Assembly: GCA_913757435.1 (NCBI GenBank)
Contig: CAJYDM010000001.1
Coordinates: forward strand, 682,001-746,000
Direction of reading: 5' to 3'
From: Syntrophomonas sp. DTU019
GTDB taxonomy: Bacteria; Bacillota; Syntrophomonadia; Syntrophomonadales; Syntrophomonadaceae
Length of the DNA: 64,000 bases
The notes beneath the pieces were generated by a model. The model did not search any database and was not told the origin of the DNA. It saw nothing but the letters and a program-made list of their open reading frames with translations. Made by a program: the position numbers and the translations under genes. This document shows positions 41,656 to 51,244 of the stretch, in pieces. How positions within the stretch are numbered: the stretch's first letter is position 1; the number at the start of each line of letters is the position of its first letter.

Positions 41656-43101
41656 ATGGAACATTTGAAGAATATTCCAAACATGGATGAAATATTAAAA
41701 AACCCTCATGTTATGGCCTTGTGCAGCCGAGTCCGAAGGGATCTGGTGGTTGCGGCTGCTCGGGTTGCGGTAGCCGGGTTGCGCACCGAACTGCTGGAAC
41801 GTCCCCAGCCAGCATCTAAAACCAGCCTCCTGGAGCAAGCTGTGGAACGCACCACCAAAACAATAAATGACTTGAAGAGGGGAACCCTGCAGGAGGTAAT
41901 TAACGGTACTGGGGTGGTATTGCATACCAATCTGGGCCGGGCACCGCTATCGGCGATGGCCTTGCAGGAAATCTACCACTTGGGGGCAGGTTACACCAAT
42001 CTGGAAATGGAATTGAGCAGCGGGGACAGGGGGTCGCGCTACCGTCACCTGGAAGGCTTGTTGACCAGGTTGACTGGTGCCGAAGCTGCTTTGGTAGTAA
42101 ACAACAATGCGGCTGCGGTTTTTTTGGGGTTGAACACGCTAGCGGCGGGGCGTGAAGTGATCGTGTCCCGGGGCCAGCTGGTGGAGATCGGTGGGGCGTT
42201 TCGCATCCCCGAGGTAATGAAGGCTAGCGGGGCCTGTCTGGTGGAGGTAGGGACAACCAATAAGACATATGGGGCAGATTACCTGGAAGCCATCAATGCC
42301 GAGACAGCACTGCTTTTCAGCGCCCATACTTCGAATTACAGAATTGTCGGCTTTACTCGTGAGGTCAGCCTAGCAGAGCTGGTGGAGGTTGGACAACGAG
42401 CCTCGCTTCCGGTTATGCATGACCTGGGCAGCGGGGTCTTATGCGATCTTAGTGCCTGGGGCCTAAAAGAGGAACCAACCGTAAAAGCCTCAATCGAAGC
42501 CGGGGTGGATATCGTTACCTTCAGCGGCGACAAGCTGCTGGGGGGGCCTCAAGCCGGGATTATTGTGGGAAAAAAGACCTATATAGACGCCATGAAAAAG
42601 AACCAACTGCTGCGCGCCTTGAGGGTGGACAAACTGACTATAGCTGCTTTAGAAGGCACCCTAAAAGCCTATCTGACTGAACATCCTGAACAGGATATAC
42701 CGGTTCTGAGAATGTTAACCGCTGCCCCGGAGGAACTTTATGATAAGAGCGGCCAGTTGTGCCAGGAGCTGCAGACGGCGGTAGGCAGCCATCCGCGGGT
42801 GTCACATATAGCAGTGGTACCGCTTGAGGATCGGGTCGGGGGTGGGGCTTACCCGATTCATAGCCTGCCCGGTTGTGGAGTTGAAATAGCTATTGGGCAG
42901 GGGCTGGAGGCTATCGCCCGAAGACTGCGGCAAAGCCGCCCCGCGCTACTCACCAGGATACAGGACAACTGTCTGTTGATCAGTGCTCGGACTGTCGAGA
43001 TGGTTCAGATCAAGCAAATAGCTGAGCTGCTCAAGCAGGCCTTGAAAGATGTTCAGTCTGAGGGAAAGACCGGCAGCGAAAGCGCCCAGGAGGAGATATA
43101 A
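41656..43101 (+). CDS. selA: L-seryl-tRNA(Sec) selenium transferase
   Basis: SelA converts Ser-tRNA(Sec) to Sec-tRNA(Sec) using selenophosphate. The 481-residue PLP enzyme has NGTGVVLHTNLGRAPLS (about 83-99), VVNNNAAAVFLGLN (about 147-160), HDLGSG (about 255-260) and the PLP lysine K293 in FSGDKLLGGPQAG. Length and motifs are standard. It lies directly before selB, with selC 10.5 kb and selD 15.6 kb downstream. Confidence 0.98.
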   Translation: MEHLKNIPNMDEILKNPHVMALCSRVRRDLVVAAARVAVAGLRTELLERPQPASKTSLLEQAVERTTKTINDLKRGTLQEVINGTGVVLHTNLGRAPLSAMALQEIYHLGAGYTNLEMELSSGDRGSRYRHLEGLLTRLTGAEAALVVNNNAAAVFLGLNTLAAGREVIVSRGQLVEIGGAFRIPEVMKASGACLVEVGTTNKTYGADYLEAINAETALLFSAHTSNYRIVGFTREVSLAELVEVGQRASLPVMHDLGSGVLCDLSAWGLKEEPTVKASIEAGVDIVTFSGDKLLGGPQAGIIVGKKTYIDAMKKNQLLRALRVDKLTIAALEGTLKAYLTEHPEQDIPVLRMLTAAPEELYDKSGQLCQELQTAVGSHPRVSHIAVVPLEDRVGGGAYPIHSLPGCGVEIAIGQGLEAIARRLRQSRPALLTRIQDNCLLISARTVEMVQIKQIAELLKQALKDVQSEGKTGSESAQEEI

Positions 43102-43104
43102 TCT

Positions 43105-45003
43105 ATGAAGAGATTTATTGTCGGAACCGCCGGGCACATCGATCATGGCAAAACCACCCTGGTCAAAGCTTTGACGGGAGTGGACACCGACCGCCTTAAA
43201 GAGGAAAAGCAGCGCGGCATCTCCATTGAGTTGGGATTCGCGCCCTTTAAACTGCCCGGCGGACAGAAGGCAGCCATAGTCGACGTGCCTGGCCATGAGC
43301 GCTTCATTCGCCACATGCTGGCGGGGGCTTTTGGTATAGATATGGTCCTGCTGACCATTGCCGCCGACGAAGGGGTTATGCCGCAGACCCGGGAACATAT
43401 GGATATTATCGAACTGCTGGGGATAGACAAAGGCTTGGTAGTGATCACCAAAGCGGATCTGGTGGACGAAGAATGGATGATGATGGTGGAGGAAGATATC
43501 ACTCAGTACCTGCAAGGCACTATCTTGGAGGGAGCCCCGGTGATAGCTGTCTCAGCAGTGAGCCGGCAGGGTATCCCCGAGCTCTTAGAGGCCATTGAAA
43601 AAATCGCCGAAGAGGTGCAGGAGAGAAATGCGGAAGGCTATGCCAGGTTACCCATCGACCGGGCCTTCACTATCGCTGGATTCGGCACTGTGGTCACCGG
43701 CACCCTATGGTCCGGTCGAATCAAGGTTGGAGACACCCTGGAACTGATGCCCGGGGGGCGTCAGGTAAAGGTGCGCACCCTGCACGTGCATAATGATAAA
43801 GTCAGCACCGCCATGGCCGGACAACGAGTGGCGGTAAATCTGCAGGGCATTGAGTTGGCTGAAGTAAGCCGGGGTGAATTGCTGGCTACCCCGGGGGTTT
43901 TACACCCCAGTTACCGTATTGATGCCCGCCTCAAGCTGATCAAGTCCAGCAAACGCAGCCTGGATAATTGGAACCGGGTGCGCTTCCACCTGGGCACAGA
44001 TGAGGCTATGGGCCGGGTAGTGCTGCTGGATCGGGAACAATTGAACCCGGGGGAGGAAGCCCTGGTGCAACTGGTTATGGAGAAACCGGTGGTCGCCTAT
44101 AAAGGAGACCGTTTTGTAATCCGCTTTTATTCTCCGGTAACCACCATCGGAGGGGGTGTGGTGATCGATCCCCAGGCGCCCAAGCAGAAGCGTTTTAAGG
44201 AAGAAGTCCTGGAAGAACTGAGCATGAAGGAAGAAGGCAGTCTCTACGAGCGGGTGCTCTTAGAAATGGAGCACAAGCCCGAGGAGATCATAGCCATAAA
44301 CGATTTGGTGAAGCTGACCGGAAGCAGCATATCGGCGGTCACCGCGGAATTAGAGCAGTTAGTCCAGGATAGCCGAGTGGAAGACCTGAAGAACGGAGAC
44401 TATATCAGTCACAAAGGACTGGAGCGGATTCGGGAGCGCATTCAGGCCTGGCTGCGTGATTACCACCAGCAATACCCGCTGCGCAGCGGGTATTCCCGCG
44501 AAGATCTGCGCAGTCGTTTTTTCTCTAAAATCAACCCCCGCCGCTTCAATTTGATCGTCAAATACCTGGAAGAACATCAGGCCCTGGTATCGGTGCAGAA
44601 TAATCTGGCCTTGCCGGAGCATGCGCCCCAGCCAGGTCCCAGGGAAAAGGCTTTGATAGTCGAGATCAGCGCCGCTATGGAAAAGGACCTCTTCAGTCCG
44701 CCTGCCCTGAGTGAACTCAAGATGGCCCTGGTGGCGGATGAAAATATCTTTAACGAAGTAGTGTCGTATCTTATGGACAACGGACGCCTGGTTAAGATTA
44801 CCCAGGATATGGTTTTCTCCGCCAAAGCCTTACAGGTCGGCCGGGACCTTCTGCAGGAGTACTTTGCCGAGCATAAGGAGCTCACCCTGGCAGCCGCCAG
44901 AGACTTGTTCAACACCTCTCGAAAGTACACCCTGCCTTTGATAGAATATTATGATAGGACCAGGTTTACCAGAAGAGTAGGGGACATTCGAGTCAAGATA
45001 TAG
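43105..45003 (+). CDS. selB: Selenocysteine-specific elongation factor
   Basis: SelB delivers Sec-tRNA(Sec) to UGA codons marked by a SECIS hairpin. The 632-residue protein has a G domain with GHIDHGKTTL (10-19), DVPGHE (58-63 region) and TKAD (about 111), then EF-Tu-like domains II and III (about 175-360). Four winged-helix repeats at the C-terminus (about 370-632) bind SECIS RNA. It begins 3 bases after selA. Confidence 0.98.
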   Translation: MKRFIVGTAGHIDHGKTTLVKALTGVDTDRLKEEKQRGISIELGFAPFKLPGGQKAAIVDVPGHERFIRHMLAGAFGIDMVLLTIAADEGVMPQTREHMDIIELLGIDKGLVVITKADLVDEEWMMMVEEDITQYLQGTILEGAPVIAVSAVSRQGIPELLEAIEKIAEEVQERNAEGYARLPIDRAFTIAGFGTVVTGTLWSGRIKVGDTLELMPGGRQVKVRTLHVHNDKVSTAMAGQRVAVNLQGIELAEVSRGELLATPGVLHPSYRIDARLKLIKSSKRSLDNWNRVRFHLGTDEAMGRVVLLDREQLNPGEEALVQLVMEKPVVAYKGDRFVIRFYSPVTTIGGGVVIDPQAPKQKRFKEEVLEELSMKEEGSLYERVLLEMEHKPEEIIAINDLVKLTGSSISAVTAELEQLVQDSRVEDLKNGDYISHKGLERIRERIQAWLRDYHQQYPLRSGYSREDLRSRFFSKINPRRFNLIVKYLEEHQALVSVQNNLALPEHAPQPGPREKALIVEISAAMEKDLFSPPALSELKMALVADENIFNEVVSYLMDNGRLVKITQDMVFSAKALQVGRDLLQEYFAEHKELTLAAARDLFNTSRKYTLPLIEYYDRTRFTRRVGDIRVKI

Positions 45004-45031
45004 CCGCGGTCACGGTGGGGAGGATTATAGT

Positions 45032-46024
45032 TTGTATAAAGTTGGCATACCTCGCAGTCTGGCGTATTTTGTTTACCTGCCGCTGTGGAAGACCTTTATT
45101 ACTGAATTGGGACACGAGGTGGTAGAATCGCCCCCCACCAGCAGGGATATTCTGGATCGGGGTGTCAAAGAAGCGGTTAACGATGCCTGCATACCGATCA
45201 AGCTGTATCACGGCCATGCCGCCCATTTAGCCGGGCAGTGTGACTTGCTGTTCTGCCCCCGCCTGGTCAGTGTGCGCAAGCACGGGGATTTCGGCAGTGA
45301 AACCTTCTGCCCCAAATTCCTCGGACTGCCCGACATGGTGCGTCTGGGCTTGAAAGATCTGCCGCCCTTGCTGGACACCCGCATCGATCTCAAACCGTTT
45401 GGCTCAGGAAACTGGGAGGTGGCCAGGGATATCGGGCAGCGGTTGGGCAACAGCATGGCCCGGTGCAGGCGGGCTTTGCGCCTGGGCATGGCCGCACAGC
45501 GCAGCTTCCGCAGCCTGTGCCAGCAAGGCATGTTGGCCGATGCAGCCCTGGAAGCGGTGTTTAACGGTGTTGAACCGACTCGCCAGACAGGCACCAAGCA
45601 GGATATCACCATTGCAGTGGTAGGATATCCGTACGCCATATATGACCCTTACATCAATGCCGGGTTGATCAAGATTCTGCAGCAGCAGGGGGTCAAAATT
45701 GTAACCCAGGATATGCTGAGCGAGCGGGAGTTAAACCGCCAGAACCGCAAGCTCCCCAAAACACTGTTCTGGTACTTCTCCAACCGAGCTGTCTACGGAG
45801 GTTTGCATTTCATGTCAGAGGGCCAGGCCGACGGCCTGATCCATGTGACCGCATTTGCCTGCGGTCCTGATTCTATGGTGGACCGGCTCTTGGAAATTGA
45901 GGCCAAACGCCACGGCACCCCTTATCTGCCAATTGCAGTAGATGAACATACTGGGGAAGCCGGAGTCAGGACCAGAGTGGAAGCCTTTCTGGATATGCTG
46001 CGCTATCAGAGGAGACGGAGATGA
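45032..46024 (+). CDS. Acyl-CoA dehydratase activase-related protein (DUF2229-like)
   Basis: This 330-residue protein matches the DUF2229 region of large activase-like proteins: GIPRSLAYFVYLPLWKTFITELG at the N-terminus, DACIPIKLYHGHAAHL (about 51-66), LLFCPRLVSV and FCPKFLGLPD, and FACGPDSMVDRLLEIEA near the end, with DEHTGEAGVRTRVEAF. Cysteines at about 53, 75 and 92 could bind an iron-sulfur cluster. In other genomes this part is fused to a BcrA/BadF ATPase; here it is separate. The TTG start at 45032 follows GGGGAGG. No function proven. Confidence 0.82.
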   Translation: MYKVGIPRSLAYFVYLPLWKTFITELGHEVVESPPTSRDILDRGVKEAVNDACIPIKLYHGHAAHLAGQCDLLFCPRLVSVRKHGDFGSETFCPKFLGLPDMVRLGLKDLPPLLDTRIDLKPFGSGNWEVARDIGQRLGNSMARCRRALRLGMAAQRSFRSLCQQGMLADAALEAVFNGVEPTRQTGTKQDITIAVVGYPYAIYDPYINAGLIKILQQQGVKIVTQDMLSERELNRQNRKLPKTLFWYFSNRAVYGGLHFMSEGQADGLIHVTAFACGPDSMVDRLLEIEAKRHGTPYLPIAVDEHTGEAGVRTRVEAFLDMLRYQRRRR

Positions 46025-47127
46025 AAATCAGCTTCCCCCGTATGGGGTATTCATATATAGCCTTAAAATGGCTGGTGGAAAACCTGGGTCATGAATGTAT
46101 TGTGCCACCCGAGCCCAGCAATCACACCCTGGATCTGGGGGTTCGTTATGCACCTGAATTTGCCTGTATTCCATTTAAAATATTGTTAGGGACCTATATC
46201 GAAGTAGCCCGGATGGGTGCCGAGGCGGTGGTGACCTCAGGAGGAATGGGCCCCTGTCGGGCAGGATACTACTGGGTGATGCACAAATACCTTTTAGAGG
46301 AAATGGGTCTGCCCTTAAAGATCATTGCCATGGAGATGCCGCTTCTGAACCTGGGCGATTTCTGGGGGAAGATAGACTACTTGCGCCGAGGTGGAGGAGT
46401 CTCTTTAAAAGAATTGCTGCGGGTGTTAAAAGTCACCTGGGCTAAAGTCAAGGCCATTGATGATATAGAAATCCGTGCTCATCAGGTGCGCCCCCGGGAG
46501 GTGCGGCGCGGCGATACCACCAGGGCCATTAACACCGGTCTGGATTATATCGATGCCGCCCAGGGGGAAGAGGAGATCCGCCAGGCCCGCCAGGAAGCGA
46601 TGGACCTGCTGGTCGGGGTGGAGCGGGATGATGAACGCCAACCGTTAAAAATCGGCATTATTGGAGAAATCTATGTGGTCCTGGAACCGGCCGCCAATCA
46701 TTATATACAGCTCTTACTAGGAGAGATGGGGGTTGAAACCGACCGTTCCATCTATCTCAGTTCGTATACGCGCAAGAACACCATCATAAATCTCGAGGGG
46801 GACCTTTTTGCTATAGCCCGGCCGTATCTGAATGAGGCTCCCATCGGCGGCCATGGCGTCAACAGCATAGCTGAGACTATTTTGTATGCCCGGCACGGAT
46901 TTGATGGAGTAGTGCAGTTGGCTCCTTTTTCATGCATACCGGAGATCGTAGCCAAGAGTATCATACCTGCGGTCAGCCGTGATTTTGATATCCCCGTGCA
47001 GACTGTATTCATAGATGAACAGACCGGACGAGCCGGGGTGCAGACCCGCCTGGAGGCATTCGTGGACCTTTTGCAGTGGCGCCGCGAGCGCCGCCACAAA
47101 CAGGGGAAGAAGGTGTTCTCAATATGA
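46021..47127 (+). CDS. HgdB/DUF2229-like CoA-dehydratase-related protein
   Basis: The 368-residue protein is a second paralogue of the same fold: MKISFPRMGYSYIALKWLVENLG at the start, FACIPFKILLGTYIEVA (about 51-67), GGMGPCRAGYYWVMHKYLLEEMG (about 76-98), PFSCIPEIVAK and DEQTGRAGVQTRLEAFVDLL near the end. Conserved cysteines suggest an iron-sulfur site. It overlaps its upstream and downstream neighbours by 4 bases each, so the three are made together. Related to the 2-hydroxyacyl-CoA dehydratase subunits, but without evidence for such substrates. Confidence 0.8.
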   Translation: MKISFPRMGYSYIALKWLVENLGHECIVPPEPSNHTLDLGVRYAPEFACIPFKILLGTYIEVARMGAEAVVTSGGMGPCRAGYYWVMHKYLLEEMGLPLKIIAMEMPLLNLGDFWGKIDYLRRGGGVSLKELLRVLKVTWAKVKAIDDIEIRAHQVRPREVRRGDTTRAINTGLDYIDAAQGEEEIRQARQEAMDLLVGVERDDERQPLKIGIIGEIYVVLEPAANHYIQLLLGEMGVETDRSIYLSSYTRKNTIINLEGDLFAIARPYLNEAPIGGHGVNSIAETILYARHGFDGVVQLAPFSCIPEIVAKSIIPAVSRDFDIPVQTVFIDEQTGRAGVQTRLEAFVDLLQWRRERRHKQGKKVFSI

Positions 47128-48086
47128 TCAAAGCTTACCTGGGGGTGGACGTAGGTTCAGTCAGCACTAATCTGGTGGTACTGAATGAGCAGGGTGAACT
47201 TCTGGCCGCAAAATACTTGCGTACGAACGGCCGCCCCATACAGACTGTACAAGAAGGAATTCAAAAGCTGGGAAGCGAAATAGCATCACAGATCAAAATC
47301 GTTGGTTGTGGAACTACCGGCAGTGCGCGTTATTTATCCAGTATGATTGTTGGAGCGGATATTGTTAAGAACGAGATAACCGCGCACGCCATAGCAGCGT
47401 GCCATGAGTTCGAGAATGTCCACACGATAATTGAGATCGGGGGGCAGGATTCTAAAATCATCATCCTGCGCGACGGGGTAGTGACTGATTTTGCTATGAA
47501 CACGGTCTGTGCGGCTGGAACCGGTTCTTTTCTGGATCAGCAGGCCAGTCGGCTTTGCATCCCCATTGAGGATTTCGGCGGATATGCCGCCAAGTCCACC
47601 AATCCGGTCAGGATAGCCGGGCGATGTGCCGTATTTGCCGAATCCGACATGATTCACAAGCAGCAATTGGGATACAATCTGGAAGACATAGTAGCCGGGT
47701 TGTGTGAGGCCCTGGTCAGGAACTACATGAACAATGTCGGCAAAGGCAAAGAAATACTAGCCCCGGTAATATTTCAGGGTGGAGTCGCCGCCAATTTCGG
47801 TCTGGTACAAGCCTTTAACAAATATCTGGGATTTGATGTGGTGGTGCCGCGCCATCATGCTGTGATGGGCGCCATTGGGGCGGCCTATCTGGCCAGGGAA
47901 GCAGTGGGGATGAAAGGCCGAAGCAGTTTTAAGGGTTTTGACCTGGAGAAAATCGATTTCAAGACCACCAGCTTTGAATGTAAGGGTTGCTCCAATGCCT
48001 GTGAAGTGGTACAGTTCTTTGAGAACAAGAACCTGGTTGCCCGCTGGGGAGACCGCTGCGGCAAGTGGGAGTTGCAAGTCAGCTGA
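47124..48086 (+). CDS. BcrA/BadF/HgdC-type activator ATPase
   Basis: This 320-residue ASKHA ATPase starts AYLGVDVGSVSTNLVVL and has GCGTTGSARYLS, IIEIGGQDSKII (about 98-109), and the two cysteine sites CAAGTGSFLDQQ (about 128) and GRCAVFAESDMIH (about 167) that in HgdC ligate one [4Fe-4S] cluster between subunits. Such activators use ATP to pump an electron into dehydratases. A C-terminal CKGCSNAC..CGKW stretch (about 285-316) is an extra cysteine motif. ATG 47124 overlaps the previous stop. Confidence 0.88.
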   Translation: MIKAYLGVDVGSVSTNLVVLNEQGELLAAKYLRTNGRPIQTVQEGIQKLGSEIASQIKIVGCGTTGSARYLSSMIVGADIVKNEITAHAIAACHEFENVHTIIEIGGQDSKIIILRDGVVTDFAMNTVCAAGTGSFLDQQASRLCIPIEDFGGYAAKSTNPVRIAGRCAVFAESDMIHKQQLGYNLEDIVAGLCEALVRNYMNNVGKGKEILAPVIFQGGVAANFGLVQAFNKYLGFDVVVPRHHAVMGAIGAAYLAREAVGMKGRSSFKGFDLEKIDFKTTSFECKGCSNACEVVQFFENKNLVARWGDRCGKWELQVS

Positions 48087-48162
48087 CAGGCCGTTGTTGT
48101 GGATTAGGAGGGCTTTTGCGTCTTTAACCAAGACGTGAGAAATAGAAACTAAAGGAGGACTA

Positions 48163-49335
48163 ATGATGAGAATGAAACGTTGTGTAGCAGTGCTGGTATT
48201 GGCGTTATTTGCCATGGGGATGGTTGCCGGCTGTGAACAGAAGGCTCCGAACCAGGCGACCCCGGCTCCTCAAGCCGGCGAAATCTTAGTTGGTCTGAAC
48301 TGTGAATTGTCCGGCGGGGTAGCCAGCTATGGAACCAATGCCGCTAATGGCGCTAAATTAGCTATTGATGAGATTAACGCCAAGGGCGGAGTGCTGGGAA
48401 AACAGCTCAAGGTTCTGGAACGGGACAGCCAATCCAAAACTGACGAAGCTATGAATGTCAGCGCTGACCTGGTCAGCAAGGGTATAGTGGCCCAGATTGG
48501 ACCGCTGGTAAGTGGTGCGGTTGCAGCCTGCACCCCGGTTATGAATGAGAACAAAGTTCCCTTGATAGCACCTGCGGCAACTGCTCCGGGAGCCACCGTG
48601 GATGAAAAGACCGGAGAAACCTTTCCCTACATATTCCGGGCCTGCTTCCTGGATTCCGACCAGGGGGTACGTATGGCTGAGTATGCGTATGATACTCTAA
48701 ATATGAAGACTGCGGCCATCTATGGCAGCAACTCTGACGATTATGCTAAAGGCTTAGCCAAATATTTCAAAGAGGCATTTGAGGCCAAAGGTGGTAAAAT
48801 TGTAGCTCAGGAGGGTTATGTCAGCGGAGATAAGGACTTCAAAGCCACATTGACCAAGATCAAAGCGGCTCAACCTGAATTCATCTATGTTCCTGGGTAT
48901 TATCAAGAAGTGTCAATCCTGATCAAACAAGCCCGTGAGCTAGGCATTACTGTTCCCATGGGCGGGGGCGATGGCTGGGATTCCCCTGACATGATAACCG
49001 TGGCTGGTGCAGAGGCTCTGAACAACACCTATTTTACCAACCACTATTCAGTGCAAGACCCGAAACCGGAGATCGCTAACTTTGTTAAAGCCTATGAGCA
49101 GAAATACAGCAAAACTCCGGACTCTTTCGCTGCGCTAGGTTATGATTCGGCCTATCTGCTGGCAGAAGCCATCAAGGCAGCCGACTCCGCGGATCCGGTC
49201 AAAGTGGCCGAAGCCCTGGCTAAAACCAAAGATTTTCCCGGTATAACCGGAACCATGACCTTCAACGAAAAGCATAATCCGGTGAAGAGCATCGTGGTCA
49301 TAGAATTTAAAGACGGAAAACTGGTATCCCACTAA
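48163..49335 (+). CDS. livJ: Branched-chain amino acid ABC transporter substrate-binding lipoprotein
   Basis: This is the extracytoplasmic receptor of the LivJHMGF importer. The signal peptide ends in a lipobox MVAGC with Cys24, so the protein is lipid-anchored. The mature part shows GLNCELSGGVASYGTNAANGAKLAIDEINAKGG and VAQIGPLVSGAVAACTPVMN, typical of type I Leu/Ile/Val binding proteins. Length is 390 residues. AAGGAGG precedes two tandem ATGs. A strong hairpin follows the gene, perhaps allowing more receptor than permease. Confidence 0.95.
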   Translation: MMRMKRCVAVLVLALFAMGMVAGCEQKAPNQATPAPQAGEILVGLNCELSGGVASYGTNAANGAKLAIDEINAKGGVLGKQLKVLERDSQSKTDEAMNVSADLVSKGIVAQIGPLVSGAVAACTPVMNENKVPLIAPAATAPGATVDEKTGETFPYIFRACFLDSDQGVRMAEYAYDTLNMKTAAIYGSNSDDYAKGLAKYFKEAFEAKGGKIVAQEGYVSGDKDFKATLTKIKAAQPEFIYVPGYYQEVSILIKQARELGITVPMGGGDGWDSPDMITVAGAEALNNTYFTNHYSVQDPKPEIANFVKAYEQKYSKTPDSFAALGYDSAYLLAEAIKAADSADPVKVAEALAKTKDFPGITGTMTFNEKHNPVKSIVVIEFKDGKLVSH

Positions 49336-49350
49336 GAATCCCAACGTGAA

Positions 49351-49378
49351 GCCAGGAGGGGGATAACACCCTCCTGGC
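49351..49378 (+). terminator. Hairpin between livJ and livH
   Basis: GCCAGGAGGG (49351-49360) pairs with CCCTCCTGGC (49369-49378) over an 8-base loop. No T-run follows, so this is more likely a 3'-end stabilising or partial attenuation structure than a full terminator. Confidence 0.6.
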
Positions 49379-49402
49379 CTTACAAACGGAGGCAGCAAAC
49401 AT

Positions 49403-50284
49403 ATGGTTGAGTTTTTGCAACAAATGGTAAACGGATTGTCGCTGGGAGCAATATATGCCCTGATTGCACTGGGCTATACCATGGTATATGGAATCATACT
49501 GTTAATCAACTTCGCTCATGGCGATATCATGATGGTAGGGGCTTATGTAGGCTTTTTTTCTATAACGATGTTGGGCAGCAACGTATTTGTGGCCCTTTTG
49601 TTCGCTATGTTGGCCTGTGCCGCCCTGGGTGTCCTTATAGAAAAGATCGCTTATAAACCTTTGCGCAATTCCACCCGGCTTGCGGCTTTGATTACCGCCA
49701 TCGGTGCTTCACTATTTCTGGAATACGTCACCATTTTCTTCCTCACCCCGCAACAGCGGGTTTTCCCGGCAGAGGCCTTCCCCATGCATCAGTATCAAAT
49801 CATGGGCTTGTATATCTCCAACAAAGATATATTTATTGTAGTCCTGGCAGTGATCTTGATGATCATGTTACAGTACATTGTCAAACGGACTCGGGCCGGA
49901 AAGGCCATGCGAGCGGTCTCTTTAGACCGAGAGGCAGCCATGCTCATGGGCATAAGTGTGGATAAGACCATTTCTTTTACCTTTGCCTTGGGCTCTGCTC
50001 TGGCTGCTGCGGCAGGGGTTTTGATTGGCCTATACTATGGCACTATCAATCCGCTGATGGGAATTATCCCGGGCCTAAAAGCGTTTGTCGCTGCGGTTCT
50101 GGGGGGGATAGGCATAATCCCCGGGGCTATGGTGGGGGGATTCCTAATGGGGATACTGGAGACCATGGTCAGCGGCTACGGCAGCAGCATGTATCGTGAT
50201 GCAGTAGCCTTTGGAGTGTTGATTTTGATTTTGCTCATTAAACCAACCGGAATTTTCGGTCGCAATGACAGTGAAAAAGTGTAG
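49403..50284 (+). CDS. livH: Branched-chain amino acid ABC transporter permease LivH
   Basis: This 293-residue permease has about eight membrane spans. The start QQMVNGLSLGAIYALIALGYTMVYG and the FAHGDIMMVGAYVGF stretch (about 40-55) are LivH hallmarks, and KAFVAAVLGGIGIIPGAMVGG (about 222-242) is the ATPase-contact region. It works with LivM, LivG, LivF and the LivJ receptor. It ends directly at the livM start. Confidence 0.96.
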   Translation: MVEFLQQMVNGLSLGAIYALIALGYTMVYGIILLINFAHGDIMMVGAYVGFFSITMLGSNVFVALLFAMLACAALGVLIEKIAYKPLRNSTRLAALITAIGASLFLEYVTIFFLTPQQRVFPAEAFPMHQYQIMGLYISNKDIFIVVLAVILMIMLQYIVKRTRAGKAMRAVSLDREAAMLMGISVDKTISFTFALGSALAAAAGVLIGLYYGTINPLMGIIPGLKAFVAAVLGGIGIIPGAMVGGFLMGILETMVSGYGSSMYRDAVAFGVLILILLIKPTGIFGRNDSEKV

Positions 50285-51244
50285 GTGAAAAACATGCCGT
50301 CATCAAAGAGGCAATGGCTGTGGTTCTTGATAAATATAGTGATACTAGCCGGGATTTTCACCCTGGTACAGTATATGATCGCGACCAGGATGCTTAACCA
50401 GTATTATCAGATAAATCTGGCTTCTATGTGCATCAATATCATCCTGGCGGTGAGTCTGAATTTAATCAACGGTTTCACTGGACAGCTTTCCTTGGGGCAT
50501 GCCGGTTTTATGGCAGTCGGGGCTTACGTTGCGGCGGTGTGCACCAAGTCCATGGACCTTTCTTTTATACCGGCTATAATAGCCGGCAGTCTGGCGGCAG
50601 CCTTGGCGGGATTGATTATCGGGGTGCCAACCTTGCGGCTGCGTGGCGACTACCTGGCAATAGCCACCCTGGGGTTTGGAGAAATCATCCGGGTAATTCT
50701 ACAAAACATTGAAGAAGTAGGGGGGCCGGCAGGAATTGTCGGTATTGAACGTCTGACTACCTGGCCGTACCTTTTTCTAGCTACAGTGATCACCATTATA
50801 GTGATACAGAACCTCATCAACTCCAGCTACGGTCGTGCTATAATATCGGTGCGAGAAGATGAAGTAGCAGCGGAGATGATGGGCGTTAATACCACCTGGT
50901 ACAAAGTGATGGCGTTTATGATCGGGGCCGGCTTTGCCGGACTGGCAGGGGCATTATTTGCCCATTACTTTTATATTATTAAGCCGGACACATTCAACTT
51001 CTTGAAATCATTCGACATACTGGTCATGGTGGTTTTGGGTGGTCTGGGCAGTACTACCGGAGCGATTCTGGCGGCGATATTCATTACGGTATTGACCGCT
51101 TATCTGCAAGCATTTCCGGCCATTCGCATGATTATCTATGCTATGATCCTGATCTTAGTGATGATATATCGGCCGCAGGGCTTGCTGGGCAATAAAGAGT
51201 TGACCCGTAAGACATTTAGCCGGTTTTGGGGAGGTTCAGCATGA
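50285..51244 (+). CDS. livM: Branched-chain amino acid ABC transporter permease LivM
   Basis: This 319-residue second permease has the signature LINGFTGQLSLGHAGFMAVGAYVAA (about 59-83), RLRGDYLAIATLGFGEIIRV (about 118-137) and MVVLGGLGSTTGAILAA (about 245-262). About nine membrane spans. Start is GTG immediately after the livH stop. It overlaps livG by 4 bases. Confidence 0.96.
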   Translation: MKNMPSSKRQWLWFLINIVILAGIFTLVQYMIATRMLNQYYQINLASMCINIILAVSLNLINGFTGQLSLGHAGFMAVGAYVAAVCTKSMDLSFIPAIIAGSLAAALAGLIIGVPTLRLRGDYLAIATLGFGEIIRVILQNIEEVGGPAGIVGIERLTTWPYLFLATVITIIVIQNLINSSYGRAIISVREDEVAAEMMGVNTTWYKVMAFMIGAGFAGLAGALFAHYFYIIKPDTFNFLKSFDILVMVVLGGLGSTTGAILAAIFITVLTAYLQAFPAIRMIIYAMILILVMIYRPQGLLGNKELTRKTFSRFWGGSA

